The position numbers and the translations under genes were made by a program. Of a stretch of 64,000 nt of DNA, positions 25,587 through 35,228 are shown in pieces. The notes below the pieces were generated by a model that did no database searches, had not been told where the DNA came from, and saw nothing but the letters and a program-made list of their open reading frames with translations. The stretch is from an uncultured Agrobacterium sp. (GTDB taxonomy: Bacteria; Pseudomonadota; Alphaproteobacteria; Rhizobiales; Rhizobiaceae). Positions within the stretch are counted from its first letter, which is position 1. Each line of letters begins with the position of its first letter. The stretch is taken from assembly GCA_913777615.1 (NCBI GenBank), contig CAJYTK010000005.1:1-64000 (forward strand), written 5' to 3'.

Positions 25587-26546
25587 ATGGCCGCTTTGAC
25601 CGCTCCGCTCGATATTGACCAGCTTCATACGTTCATCGCCATTGTTGATACGGGCAGCTTCACCAAGGCTGCGGACAGGGTATTCAAGACACAATCGGCA
25701 GTCTCGATGCAGATGCGAAGGCTCGAAGAGCGGCTAGGCAAGCAGCTTTTCGCCAAGGACGGGCGTGGCAACAGGCTGACGGCGGAGGGTGAGAAGCTGA
25801 TGCATTATGCTCGCCGTATTATCCGCCTTAACAACGAGGCGGTTGCAGCCTTCGATGACAACCGGCTGGAAGGGACGTTACGCATTGGCACGCCTGATGA
25901 TTATGCCGACCGCTACATGCCCGAGATCATAGGACGCTTTGCCAAGACGCATCCGAATGTCGAGCTCTACATCGTTTGCGAGCCGTCGATCAGCCTTGCG
26001 GAGAAGATGGCGCGAGGCGAACTCGACATCGCGCTGGTGACGCATAATCCACGGACGCGAGTATCGGATATCGTACGTACCGAGCCTCTTTGCTGGGTCA
26101 CGTCGGCAAACCATCCCTTGCGCGATGATGCGCCCGTGCCGCTCGCTGTCGGGCGACGCGATTGCCACTGGCGGCAGCTTGCCTGCTCGGCTCTCGATGC
26201 TGATGGCCGGGATTATCAAGTCCTGTTCACCAGTTGGTCTTCCACCGTGATTGCCGCTGCCGTCCTTGCCGGCATGGCGGTCTCGGTTTTGCCGGAATCA
26301 ACACTTCGAACGGGCATGCGGGTGCTGACGTCGGCCGATGGCTTTCCGCCTCTGCCGCCGGTACAGATCGGCCTGATGAAGCGTCCCGGGCTGTCGCCCT
26401 CGCTCATCAATGCCATCACCGATCACATCACTGCGTGCCTCGACAATATCACGCTCAGCCCTCTCCCTGAGGAGTTGGACTCACGCGTGAAGATGCTGCC
26501 CGGTATGCAAAAGCTCAAATCCACCTACGTCGCACCGGGCTGGTAA
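25587..26546 (+). CDS. LysR-family regulator divergent from a DUF1127 gene
   Basis: A 319-residue LysR regulator. The helix-turn-helix is LDIDQLHTFIAIVDTGSFTKAADRVFKTQSAVSMQMRRLEERLG (about 9-52), and the effector domain starts at LRIGTPDDYADRYMPEIIGRF. The motif T-P-D-D-Y-A places it in the subgroup that includes VtlR/LsrB-type regulators, some of which control DUF1127 genes and AbcR-type small RNAs in Rhizobiales; that relation is inferred. ATG 25587 is chosen because the 33 upstream codons in frame do not look like protein. A C-terminal extension of about 30 residues is longer than usual. Confidence 0.85.
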   Translation: MAALTAPLDIDQLHTFIAIVDTGSFTKAADRVFKTQSAVSMQMRRLEERLGKQLFAKDGRGNRLTAEGEKLMHYARRIIRLNNEAVAAFDDNRLEGTLRIGTPDDYADRYMPEIIGRFAKTHPNVELYIVCEPSISLAEKMARGELDIALVTHNPRTRVSDIVRTEPLCWVTSANHPLRDDAPVPLAVGRRDCHWRQLACSALDADGRDYQVLFTSWSSTVIAAAVLAGMAVSVLPESTLRTGMRVLTSADGFPPLPPVQIGLMKRPGLSPSLINAITDHITACLDNITLSPLPEELDSRVKMLPGMQKLKSTYVAPGW

Positions 26547-26619
26547 GCTCTCGCGCCTCTTTCTTGGTTGATAATTCCAGCTTTCGAAGATGAGCTTTTA
26601 TTGATAGGAAACTCCTATC

Positions 26620-27507
26620 ATGCTTACGCTTAGACAGATGCGATATTTCGACTGCCTCGCACGCACCCTGCATTTCGGCAAGGCGGCGGCCGAAGCCCAT
26701 ATCAGCCAGCCGGCGCTTTCCGTGCAGATCATGGATATGGAGGAGCATCTCGGTGTCAAACTTGTGGAGCGCAGTCGCGGCGATATCACCATCACCCCCA
26801 AAGGCGACGAGGTCTTGCAGCACGTGCGGGCCATTCTTCTGGAGGTGGAACGGCTGGAAGAAGCGGCGCGAAAAACCTCAGGCGCCCTGGAAGGATTGGT
26901 TCGAATTGGGATCATTCCTACCATAGCGCCCTATCTCGTGCCGAAACTCGTACCGCATCTTCGCGCGCATCATTCCCTGATCGAGATCGAACTGAAGGAG
27001 ACCGTCACCGACCGTCTTTTATCGGATCTTTCCGCTCGCAAGCTCGATGCGGTGATTGCCGCAATTCCGGTGGAAGGGGAAGGGCTGGAGACGTGTCACC
27101 TGTTCACCGATCGCTTCTTCATGGCGACAGCAAAGAGCGACGACAAGGTTCTTGTCTCCCCCGTCAATGAGGGACAGGTCGACATGGACCGGCTGCTGCT
27201 GCTGGAGGAAGGGCACTGCCTTCGCGATCAGGCACTGGCGGTCTGCGGCACCGCGGGCAAGCGCAGCCTCGTCAACTACGGCGCAACCTCGATGGCGACA
27301 TTGCTGCAGATGGTGTCGCATGACATGGGAATGACGCTGATTCCGGAAATTGCCATTCCCACGGAGACGATGCGAAACAATCTCCGCATCGTTCCCTTTG
27401 CCGATCCGGCCCCAGCAAGGGAGATCGGCCTTGTCTGGCGCATGGCGAGCGGACGCAAAGGCGACATCGCCGCTCTTGCCGATGCCATCAGGCAATCTAT
27501 CCGCTAG
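26620..27507 (+). CDS. OxyR-type LysR regulator
   Basis: A 295-residue LysR regulator matching OxyR. The two redox cysteines are in the right place and context: C200 and C209 in LLEEGHCLRDQALAVC, equivalent to C199 and C208 of E. coli OxyR that form the peroxide-sensing disulfide. The N-terminal helix-turn-helix is MRYFDCLARTLHFGKAAAEAHISQPALSVQIMDMEEHLG. No catalase, ahpC or peroxiredoxin is adjacent, which is unusual for OxyR in this group, so it may be a second paralogue. It follows another LysR gene at 73 bases. Confidence 0.88.
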   Translation: MLTLRQMRYFDCLARTLHFGKAAAEAHISQPALSVQIMDMEEHLGVKLVERSRGDITITPKGDEVLQHVRAILLEVERLEEAARKTSGALEGLVRIGIIPTIAPYLVPKLVPHLRAHHSLIEIELKETVTDRLLSDLSARKLDAVIAAIPVEGEGLETCHLFTDRFFMATAKSDDKVLVSPVNEGQVDMDRLLLLEEGHCLRDQALAVCGTAGKRSLVNYGATSMATLLQMVSHDMGMTLIPEIAIPTETMRNNLRIVPFADPAPAREIGLVWRMASGRKGDIAALADAIRQSIR

Positions 27508-27518
27508 GCTCGCAATTC

Positions 27519-27938
27519 CTACTCTAGCGCGAGCCAGATGAAGAGCCATCCCCACATCAGAAGCAATGCCACGAAACCTGTGATGAAGGCCGGACCGCGG
27601 TAGCGCAGACGGTTGCTGGTGACGTGGATGTAGGAATGGAAAATGCGCGACAGAACGAAAATCCAGGCGAGCACGATGGTAACGATATTGTCCGCATCCG
27701 TGATATAGAGCAGCAGGCACGCCGCGTGGAAGAGCATCGGCAGCTCGAACTGGTTGGCAATGTTCTTGTTGACCAGCTTGCTTTCCGGCGCCTCCTCGCC
27801 CGCATCACGGAAACGGCGCACGGCGTCGCCATCGACAAAGGTAAATTTCTTGCGGCGATATGCCAGCAGCCCATAGAGCCAGAACACCAGAAATGCGTGA
27901 GCGATCATTGGCCAGAACATGGCAGTCGTGGGCGACAT
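27519..27938 (-). CDS. MAPEG family membrane protein
   Basis: A 139-residue inner-membrane protein with four hydrophobic segments and the MAPEG signature (N-Q-F-E-L-P-M-L-F-H near 63-72 and LSRIFHSYIHVTSNRLRYRGP near 97-117). The family comprises membrane-associated eicosanoid/glutathione-metabolism proteins; the bacterial role is unclear. The ATG at 27938 follows GGAGAAG; the upstream start in frame is discarded. It is convergent with the OxyR-type gene and lies downstream of guaB, separated by a hairpin. Confidence 0.85.
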   Translation of the reverse strand: MSPTTAMFWPMIAHAFLVFWLYGLLAYRRKKFTFVDGDAVRRFRDAGEEAPESKLVNKNIANQFELPMLFHAACLLLYITDADNIVTIVLAWIFVLSRIFHSYIHVTSNRLRYRGPAFITGFVALLLMWGWLFIWLALE

Positions 27939-27960
27939 ACTTCTTCTCCTATCAACAAAG

Positions 27961-27989
27961 ACGCTCTCCAAACGGCGTTTGGAGAGCGT
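27961..27989 (-). terminator. Perfect 13-bp hairpin terminating guaB
   Basis: ACGCTCTCCAAAC and GTTTGGAGAGCGT pair perfectly around a 3-base loop, 40 bases after the guaB stop on the minus strand; CTTTGTT follows. It lies 22 bases before the MAPEG start, so it could also serve as an attenuator for that gene. Confidence 0.7.
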
Positions 27990-28028
27990 TCAAATCATCT
28001 CAGGCTTTTACCTGAAGCAGGCAGCAGA

Positions 28029-29546
<1,518 letters not shown>

Positions 29547-29699
29547 TCAGTATGAAATGCATGGCCGATCCGGAACGAATTTTCACCCCGACGGTCCTGC
29601 AAAGGATTGCTTGGAAGTTGGCGAGGGCTGGTAACACGGTTATGACGGGAAGGGAATAGAGAAAACCGGGAAACATGTGCGATGCACCATGTTGCCGAT

Positions 29700-29726
29700 A
29701 AGCCGCAGCTTTATCGACCGCGGCTT
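29700..29726 (-). terminator. Terminator of the metallo-hydrolase gene
   Basis: AAGCCGC and GCGGCTT pair with a 13-base loop, 28 bases after the stop of the minus-strand metallo-hydrolase gene. There is no strong T-run. A second dyad (AACATG...CATGTT, about 29681-29696) lies beside it. Confidence 0.5.
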
Positions 29727-29753
29727 AGGATGTCTCTCAGCTGCGTCTGCCGA

Positions 29754-30749
29754 TCAGATGTCGAACTGGTAGGATTTGGGCACGAACCTGTATCCAGTCT
29801 CGAGCTTCTCTGCATAGCCGACAGACGGGAACGGCATGTGATAGCCGAGGAACGGGACGCGATCGGTCGACACCATATCGAAGACTTTCTTGCGGGTCGC
29901 CGCAGCGGCGGCTTTATCCATATCGAAGCGGACTTCCCAATCTGGCCGCTGAAGCGACAGGACAAAGTGGTTTGCCGTGTCAGCCGTCAGGATCAGCCGC
30001 TTGCTGCCGGATTCCACGTTGAAAATCATATGGCCCGGCGAGTGGCCAAAGGCTGCGATGGCGGTGATGCCAGGAACCACCTCAGCGCCGTCATCGATGA
30101 ATGTCGCCTTTTCCGCCAGCGGCTTCACGTTAGCGAGGACCGCCTTGTGACCACTTTCAGCGGGCGTGCCGGCACGCTTTTCATCCGTCCAGAAATCATA
30201 CTCTTTCTGGCCGAAGACATAACGGGCCTTCGGAAAGGCTGGCTTGCCCTTCTCCATCAGTCCGCCGATGTGATCTCCGTGCATGTGGGTCAGGACCACG
30301 ACGGTGACGTCGTCCGGCGTATATCCCGCAGCAGCAAGACCCTCGAGCAGACGGCCATTGCCGGCTTCGCGGCCCTGTTCGCCGAAGCCGGTATCGAAGA
30401 GCACAAGGTCCTTGCCCGTATTGATCATGGCAGGAGAAAAGCTGTTGACGAACTGGTCGGTGGGCAGGAAATTCTTTTCCAGCAACTCCGCTACAGTTTC
30501 CGGGCTCTGGTTCGTTCCGAATGTTTCACCCGGCTTGCCGGAAGGACGAGCACCATCCTTGACAACCAGAACTTCAAATTCTCCCAGCTTGAAACGGTTG
30601 GTTTCCGGCGGCATCGCGTGATTGATCTCCATAGATGTCTGGGGCTGTGAAGTCTGAGCAACCGCTGCTCCGCTCAATACGAACGGCGCGACGGCGCCCG
30701 CCCCTGCCGTTCCCAGAAGTGTGCGTCGGCTGATATTCATCCTGTCCAT
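29754..30749 (-). CDS. Tat-exported metallo-beta-lactamase-fold hydrolase
   Basis: A 331-residue MBL-fold enzyme. The N-terminal ISRRTLLGTAGAGAVAPFVL is a twin-arginine signal followed by AVAQ. The metal site is complete: THMHGDHIGG (H-x-H-x-D-H), FGHSPGHM, the bridging Asp in LTADTANH, and GYHMPFP. The layout DLVLFDTGFG...LAAAGYTPDDVTVVVLTH is typical of the methyl-parathion-hydrolase / lactonase-like branch; an AHL lactonase or phosphotriester substrate is possible but unproven. ATG at 30749 (or 30740). It is divergent from the MFS pump gene. Confidence 0.88.
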   Translation of the reverse strand: MDRMNISRRTLLGTAGAGAVAPFVLSGAAVAQTSQPQTSMEINHAMPPETNRFKLGEFEVLVVKDGARPSGKPGETFGTNQSPETVAELLEKNFLPTDQFVNSFSPAMINTGKDLVLFDTGFGEQGREAGNGRLLEGLAAAGYTPDDVTVVVLTHMHGDHIGGLMEKGKPAFPKARYVFGQKEYDFWTDEKRAGTPAESGHKAVLANVKPLAEKATFIDDGAEVVPGITAIAAFGHSPGHMIFNVESGSKRLILTADTANHFVLSLQRPDWEVRFDMDKAAAAATRKKVFDMVSTDRVPFLGYHMPFPSVGYAEKLETGYRFVPKSYQFDI

Positions 30750-30943
30750 CGTGAAAGTCTCCGCTTGTGGGGTCCAAGGAGCTTAACGAGCGTCTAGGTA
30801 TTTCGGTTCAGTGGCAAGCTCTCACAGCCTCGTGAAGGCGGTAGCGTGCCAATCCTTGCCAAATGTTTAGTTGGCAAGTCGAGATACCAGGAGTAGTAAG
30901 TGGTTCGAACTTTTGCCGGTGCGGGGTGGGCCGCAATCAAGCC

Positions 30944-32341
30944 ATGAACAGAATCATTCCGCTAATCCTTGCCGTCGCCCTTTTCATGGAGCAGATGGAT
31001 TCCACTGTCATTGCGACCTCACTGCCTGCAATTGCCAAGGATCTGAATGTCGGCCCCATCACGCTGAAGCTCGCACTGACCGCTTATATGGTTTCGCTTG
31101 CTATTTTCATTCCCATCAGCGGGTGGATGGCCGACAAGTTCGGCGCAAAGAAGATTTTCCGTTTTGCCATCGCAATCTTCGTGGTCGGCTCGATCTGTTG
31201 TGCGGTCTCAGGCTCTGTCGTCGAATTCGTCGTATCACGTTTCCTGCAAGGCATGGGCGGCGCGATGATGACGCCGGTCGGTCGTCTCGTTCTGCTGCGA
31301 ACCACCAAGCGCACCGATCTCGTTTCCGCCATGGCGCTTCTGACCATTCCGGGTCTAGTCGGCCCGCTAACGGGACCACCCGTCGGTGGCTTCATCACCA
31401 CGTACTTTTCTTGGCACTGGATTTTCCTGATCAATGTCCCGATCGGCATTATCGGAATCTGGCTTGCGACGATCTACCTGCCGGAAATCGAAACTACCAA
31501 TCCGCCACCGATGGATATCGCCGGCTTCGTGCTGTCCGGCCTTGCGGCCTCCGGGGTTGTGTTCGGCCTTTCTGTGGTCAGCCTCCCCGCTCTGCCGCCC
31601 TTTGTGGGCATTGCCTCCATCATCATCGGCTTCGTCTGCGGCGCGCTTTATGTTCGCCATGCAAAAATCCATCCCGCGCCGATCCTGGATTTCAAGATCT
31701 TTCGCAACGCCACATTCAGAACCGCCTCGATCAGCGGCACAGTGTTTCGCATTTCGACCGGGGCTATCCCGTTCCTGATGCCGCTGATGTTGCAGATCGG
31801 GTTTGGCCTTAACCCGTTTCAATCGGGCATGATCACCTTCGCGGGCGCCATCGGCGCGATCACCACCAAGTTCATGGCACGGCGTGTTTTCGCCGCAACC
31901 GGCTTCAAGGGAACCCTGCTCAGCGCTGGCATCGTCGGCGCCTGTACAACGCTTGCCAACAGCTTTTTCACGCCCGAGACGCCTTATTCGCTGATCATGA
32001 TCTGTCTGGTAACAGCAGGTTTTGCTCGGTCGTTCTTCTTCACTGGCACCAATGCGCTCAGCTATTCCGATATCGACGATCGTCAAGCCAGCCAAGCGAC
32101 ATCGATGGCGTCCGTGTTGCAACAGATCAGCCTGGCGCTTGGCGTAGCCTTTGCGGCATCGATCCTTGAGGTCAGTGCCTACTTCTCAGGTCGCCACCTC
32201 GAGCTTGCCAACTTCCATCTGGCATTCATGGTTGTCGCGCTGGTATCGCTGTTTGCCACACTGCCGCTTATGGCGATGGATAAAGGGGCGGGCTCTGAAG
32301 TGTCAGGCCACAGACGCAAAGTCTCACAGCCTGCAGAATAA
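30944..32341 (+). CDS. MFS drug-efflux transporter (DHA2, EmrB/QacA type)
   Basis: A 465-residue major-facilitator transporter with about 13-14 membrane segments. Family motifs are LDxT-like FMEQMDSTVIATSLPAIA (motif D1, about 15-32), motif A GWMADKFGAKKIF, and motif C GLVGPLTGPPVGG. It exports drugs or toxic compounds with protons. ATG 30944 is chosen because the 27 upstream codons are not hydrophobic. The divergent metallo-hydrolase shares its 194-base promoter region; the two may form a detoxification pair. No TetR/MarR regulator or membrane-fusion partner is adjacent. It ends two bases before the rlmE stop on the other strand. Confidence 0.9.
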   Translation: MNRIIPLILAVALFMEQMDSTVIATSLPAIAKDLNVGPITLKLALTAYMVSLAIFIPISGWMADKFGAKKIFRFAIAIFVVGSICCAVSGSVVEFVVSRFLQGMGGAMMTPVGRLVLLRTTKRTDLVSAMALLTIPGLVGPLTGPPVGGFITTYFSWHWIFLINVPIGIIGIWLATIYLPEIETTNPPPMDIAGFVLSGLAASGVVFGLSVVSLPALPPFVGIASIIIGFVCGALYVRHAKIHPAPILDFKIFRNATFRTASISGTVFRISTGAIPFLMPLMLQIGFGLNPFQSGMITFAGAIGAITTKFMARRVFAATGFKGTLLSAGIVGACTTLANSFFTPETPYSLIMICLVTAGFARSFFFTGTNALSYSDIDDRQASQATSMASVLQQISLALGVAFAASILEVSAYFSGRHLELANFHLAFMVVALVSLFATLPLMAMDKGAGSEVSGHRRKVSQPAE

Positions 32342-32343
32342 TT

Positions 32344-33066
32344 CTAAGCGTCCGTCGCCTCTGACGTGACCGTCTTGCGGCCCTTGAAGTGCTTGGCGAG
32401 CAGAAACATCTCCACCGATTCGGACCGCGACGAGGCGGGCTTGATGTGGATGACCTGCTTGAAGTTCTGCTTCAGCATATCGAGCAGCTGCTTCTCCGTG
32501 CCGCCCTGAAAGGTCTTGGCAAGAAAATGCCCGCCTTCGGCCAGAACCTGAACGGCGAAATCGGCTGCGACCTCGCACAGATGCATGGTGCGGATGTGGT
32601 CGGTCTTCTGGTGGCCGGTGGTGGGCGCTGCCATATCGGAAAGCACGAGATCTGGCGTGCCGCCGACGGCTTCCATCAAAAGCTCCGGTGCTTTCGGATC
32701 GAGGAAGTCGAGTTGCAGAATCTTTACGCCAGGTATGGGATCGAGTTCCAGAAAGTCGATCGCGGCAACACGGATATCATCCTCGGTGGAATCAGTCACC
32801 TTGGCAGCGATCTGCGACCAGCTGCCCGGCGCTGCACCCAGATCGATGATGCGACGCGCATCCTTCAGGATCTGATGCTTATCGTTGATTTCCAACAGCT
32901 TGAAAGCCGCGCGCGCGCGGTAGCCTTCAAGCTTGGCGCGCTGTACGTAAGGGTCATTGATATGACGCTCCAGCCAGCGGCGAGACGAGGCCTTCAGCTT
33001 CGTCTTCTTCACCTTCTGGCCGATCTTGCGTCCGGTACGATTGGTGCTCGTGGGCGCCTTGCTCAT
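32344..33066 (-). CDS. rlmE: 23S rRNA (uridine(2552)-2'-O)-methyltransferase
   Basis: A 240-residue RrmJ/FtsJ enzyme that methylates U2552 in the ribosomal A-site. The SAM motif is [15 protein letters not shown]; the catalytic K-D-K-E set can be placed at the N-terminal [12 protein letters not shown], at [13 protein letters not shown], at FLAKTFQGG, and near [13 protein letters not shown] basic N-terminal extension ([18 protein letters not shown]) is usual in rhizobia. The ATG at 33066 has GGAAGGG just upstream. The gap to ppx/gppA is one base, so the two are an operon. Confidence 0.95.
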   Translation of the reverse strand: MSKAPTSTNRTGRKIGQKVKKTKLKASSRRWLERHINDPYVQRAKLEGYRARAAFKLLEINDKHQILKDARRIIDLGAAPGSWSQIAAKVTDSTEDDIRVAAIDFLELDPIPGVKILQLDFLDPKAPELLMEAVGGTPDLVLSDMAAPTTGHQKTDHIRTMHLCEVAADFAVQVLAEGGHFLAKTFQGGTEKQLLDMLKQNFKQVIHIKPASSRSESVEMFLLAKHFKGRKTVTSEATDA

Positions 33067-33067
33067 A

Positions 33068-34603
33068 TCAACCCTTCCGCTCTGTTTTGCCATGCGTCTG
33101 TATACGGCGTAACCTGTTACGGCGCCATGCGCCATCATCTGCCATCATATCGGTCAACAGGCCTTCGCGCAGCCCGCGATCTGCAACCCGCATGCGCCGG
33201 GCGGGCCAGCGTCTGCGGATCGCTTCCAGGATTGCGCAACCGGCCAGAACGAGGTCTGCACGATCCGGCCCGATGCAGGCATTGGCAGCGCGACCGGCGA
33301 AGTCCCAGGCCAAGAGTTTTTCCTGCATGGCCGTGACTTCGGCATCGGATAGCCACAGCCCATCGACCTTGCGGCGGTCGTAACGCGGCAAGTCGAGGTG
33401 AACACCGGCAAGCGTCGTCACCGTGCCGGACGTACCGATCAGATGGAAGTCATCAGGCGTCGACTGATCTGAAAGCGGCGGGCAGTGAAATGCGCCGAGC
33501 AGTCCTTCGACTTCCGTTACCATCGCCTCAAAGACCTGAGGGGTCACATCGCGACCACCATGGCGCTCCGAGAGCGTCACCACGCCGACCGGCAATGAGG
33601 TCCAGTGGGTGATGTGGTTGGCAAGCCGGTTCGAGCGGTTTTCGTTCAACCGAATGACGGCTATTTCCGACGAGCCGCCGCCAATATCGAACAGGACGAC
33701 GGAGCGGGCTTCACGTCCCACCAGGGAAGAGCAGCCGGAGACGGCAAGGCGCGCTTCCGTCTCACGGCTGATAATTTCGAGGTTGAGGCCTGTCTCACGC
33801 GTGACACGTTCGAGAAACTCTTCGCCATTCGTCGCCGCACGGCAGGCTTCGGTGGCAATCAGCCGCATGCGACGGATGGGCCGTCCGGCAAGCTTTGACG
33901 CGCAGACCTTCAAGGCTTCAACAGCCCGATCCATCGCGTCATCGGAAAGGCGACCGGTGGAAACCAGCCCTTCCCCGAGGCGAACGATCCTCGAAAAAGC
34001 ATCGACCACGCGGAACTGGCCCGGGCGTGTCGGCTGCGCAATCAGAAGGCGGCAGTTGTTGGTGCCAAGATCGAGCGCGGCATACATATCCGCGCTGGGT
34101 TCGAAGGCCTCGCGTCCGCCCGCATGCCGCGAATGCGCAAAGCCTGTGTGCTCGACTGCCACCGCTGCACCATTAGCGCCTGCGCCATTCTGCTTCGCAA
34201 CAGGCCGGGGCGCCTGGCTCGGCACCAGTGGCCTTCCCTGCGGATCACGATGCGGGCGCTTGCGATTGCGCGATTTTTTCTTTCCGGATGGAAACTGGTC
34301 GGTACGCGACGATAGGTCCGGCTTCAAACCGTCTGCCGCAATGCCTGGATGTGCTTTCTGAGCGCCCTGCCCGCCGGAACGCCGGCGGCGTTTGCGTTTG
34401 CCCGGCTCCGTTCCAGGCTCGATACCGCCTGGTGGTGGAGCATCCTGACGGGAGTCGGCAATATGCAGCTGCGGCAAAGCAGACGCGGAACGGTTCTTGC
34501 CGCCTCGCTTGCCCTTGCCACGACGGGAACGCTTCGCTTTCCCTTTTTCTGCCACCGACCCCCCTGGTTCCGACGGCTTTGAGCCGTTGCCGGGGTCAAT
34601 CAC
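33068..34603 (-). CDS. Ppx/GppA phosphatase family protein with long basic N-terminal extension
   Basis: An exopolyphosphatase / guanosine-pentaphosphatase-like protein. The ASKHA domain begins near residue 175 with [17 protein letters not shown] and continues with [46 protein letters not shown] and [17 protein letters not shown]. Substrate may be polyphosphate or pppGpp. The first 160-170 residues are extremely basic and low-complexity ([37 protein letters not shown]). The start is uncertain: GTG 34603 with GGAG upstream, GTG 34615 or TTG 34627; no ATG lies before the domain extension. It is upstream of and coupled to rlmE. Confidence 0.88.
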   Translation of the reverse strand: MIDPGNGSKPSEPGGSVAEKGKAKRSRRGKGKRGGKNRSASALPQLHIADSRQDAPPPGGIEPGTEPGKRKRRRRSGGQGAQKAHPGIAADGLKPDLSSRTDQFPSGKKKSRNRKRPHRDPQGRPLVPSQAPRPVAKQNGAGANGAAVAVEHTGFAHSRHAGGREAFEPSADMYAALDLGTNNCRLLIAQPTRPGQFRVVDAFSRIVRLGEGLVSTGRLSDDAMDRAVEALKVCASKLAGRPIRRMRLIATEACRAATNGEEFLERVTRETGLNLEIISRETEARLAVSGCSSLVGREARSVVLFDIGGGSSEIAVIRLNENRSNRLANHITHWTSLPVGVVTLSERHGGRDVTPQVFEAMVTEVEGLLGAFHCPPLSDQSTPDDFHLIGTSGTVTTLAGVHLDLPRYDRRKVDGLWLSDAEVTAMQEKLLAWDFAGRAANACIGPDRADLVLAGCAILEAIRRRWPARRMRVADRGLREGLLTDMMADDGAWRRNRLRRIQTHGKTERKG

Positions 34604-34779
34604 TGTTTTTTCCACTCCGCCGCGCAAAAGCCCGAAGGCATGCCGCTGGCGTTCATAAGGTTACGTTGGAGAGACCTTACCAGTATGTGACATTCTAGCC
34701 AACCGATTTTTGGTCGCGCGCAAAATCGTGCATGTCATTTCGGACAAGGATGAACAGTCTGCAGGGGATAGATCAAAAA

Positions 34780-34839
34780 GAAAAATTCTCTTCTCCCCGC
34801 AAGTCGGTGTGACGAAATGACTAACGGGGAGAAGAGAAT
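34780..34839 (-). terminator. Terminator of tRNA-His
   Basis: On the minus strand ATTCTCTTCTCCCCG pairs over 15 bases with its complement (34825-34839 with 34785-34799), followed by TTTTTCTTTTTGATC. It starts directly at the tRNA 3' end. Confidence 0.85.
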
Positions 34840-34915
34840 GGTACGGTTGAGTGGGGTCGAACCACCGACCTCAGGTGCCACAAACCTGCGCTCTAACCAA
34901 CTGAGCTACAACCGC
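34839..34915 (-). tRNA. tRNA-His (GTG anticodon)
   Basis: 77 bases on the minus strand, CCA encoded. The acceptor GCGGTTG pairs with CAACCGT (first pair G-U); D-arm GCTCAGTTGGTTAGAGC; anticodon arm CAGGT-TTGTGGC-ACCTG with GTG at 34-36; T-arm GGTGG-TTCGACC-CCACT. Position 73 is A rather than C and position -1 is T, so the usual G-1:C73 histidine identity pair is missing. This loss is known in alphaproteobacteria and goes with a diverged HisRS, also encoded here. Confidence 0.97.
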
Positions 34916-34943
34916 ACAAGAGACGCTTTCGCGTTACGGGGCT

Positions 34944-34972
34944 CACATACGGGGAGTTTTTCCCTTTTGCAA
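34944..34972 (-). promoter_or_regulatory. Promoter of tRNA-His
   Basis: On the minus strand TTGCAA (34967-34972), 17 bases, TATGTG (34944-34949), then the GC-rich discriminator AGCCCCG, as expected for a stable-RNA promoter. The tRNA begins 28 bases on. Confidence 0.6.
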
Positions 34973-35129
34973 GTCCTTCTCTAATTTTTGCGAAAAAACC
35001 CATGGAAAGCAAGTCTGTTTTCCCGGGTTGGGCCATCACCCGTAACGGTGGAGCTCCGGTCCATGTGATATTAACTCTATTTCCCAATTCCCAGCGGCGA
35101 TTATGGACCCAGCGGCCCTGTGAAGTTAT

Positions 35130-35145
35130 TTAAGATTCTGTTAAC
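35130..35145 (+). promoter_or_regulatory. CtrA box with internal GANTC methylation site upstream of the PdhS-type kinase
   Basis: TTAAGATTCTGTTAAC: TTAA, seven bases, TTAAC, a perfect full CtrA site. The spacer contains GATTC, a CcrM methylation target. It is 83 bases before the kinase ATG at 35229. The rest of the 313-base gap 34916-35228 holds only the tRNA promoter and no further gene that I can see. Confidence 0.7.
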
Positions 35146-35228
35146 GTCACGCCGATGCAGGCTGTGTTGTGCCTCATGAGGAGGCCGTGCGGCAGCGAAG
35201 GTCACGTAGTGCCAAAGTAGGTTCCGAC

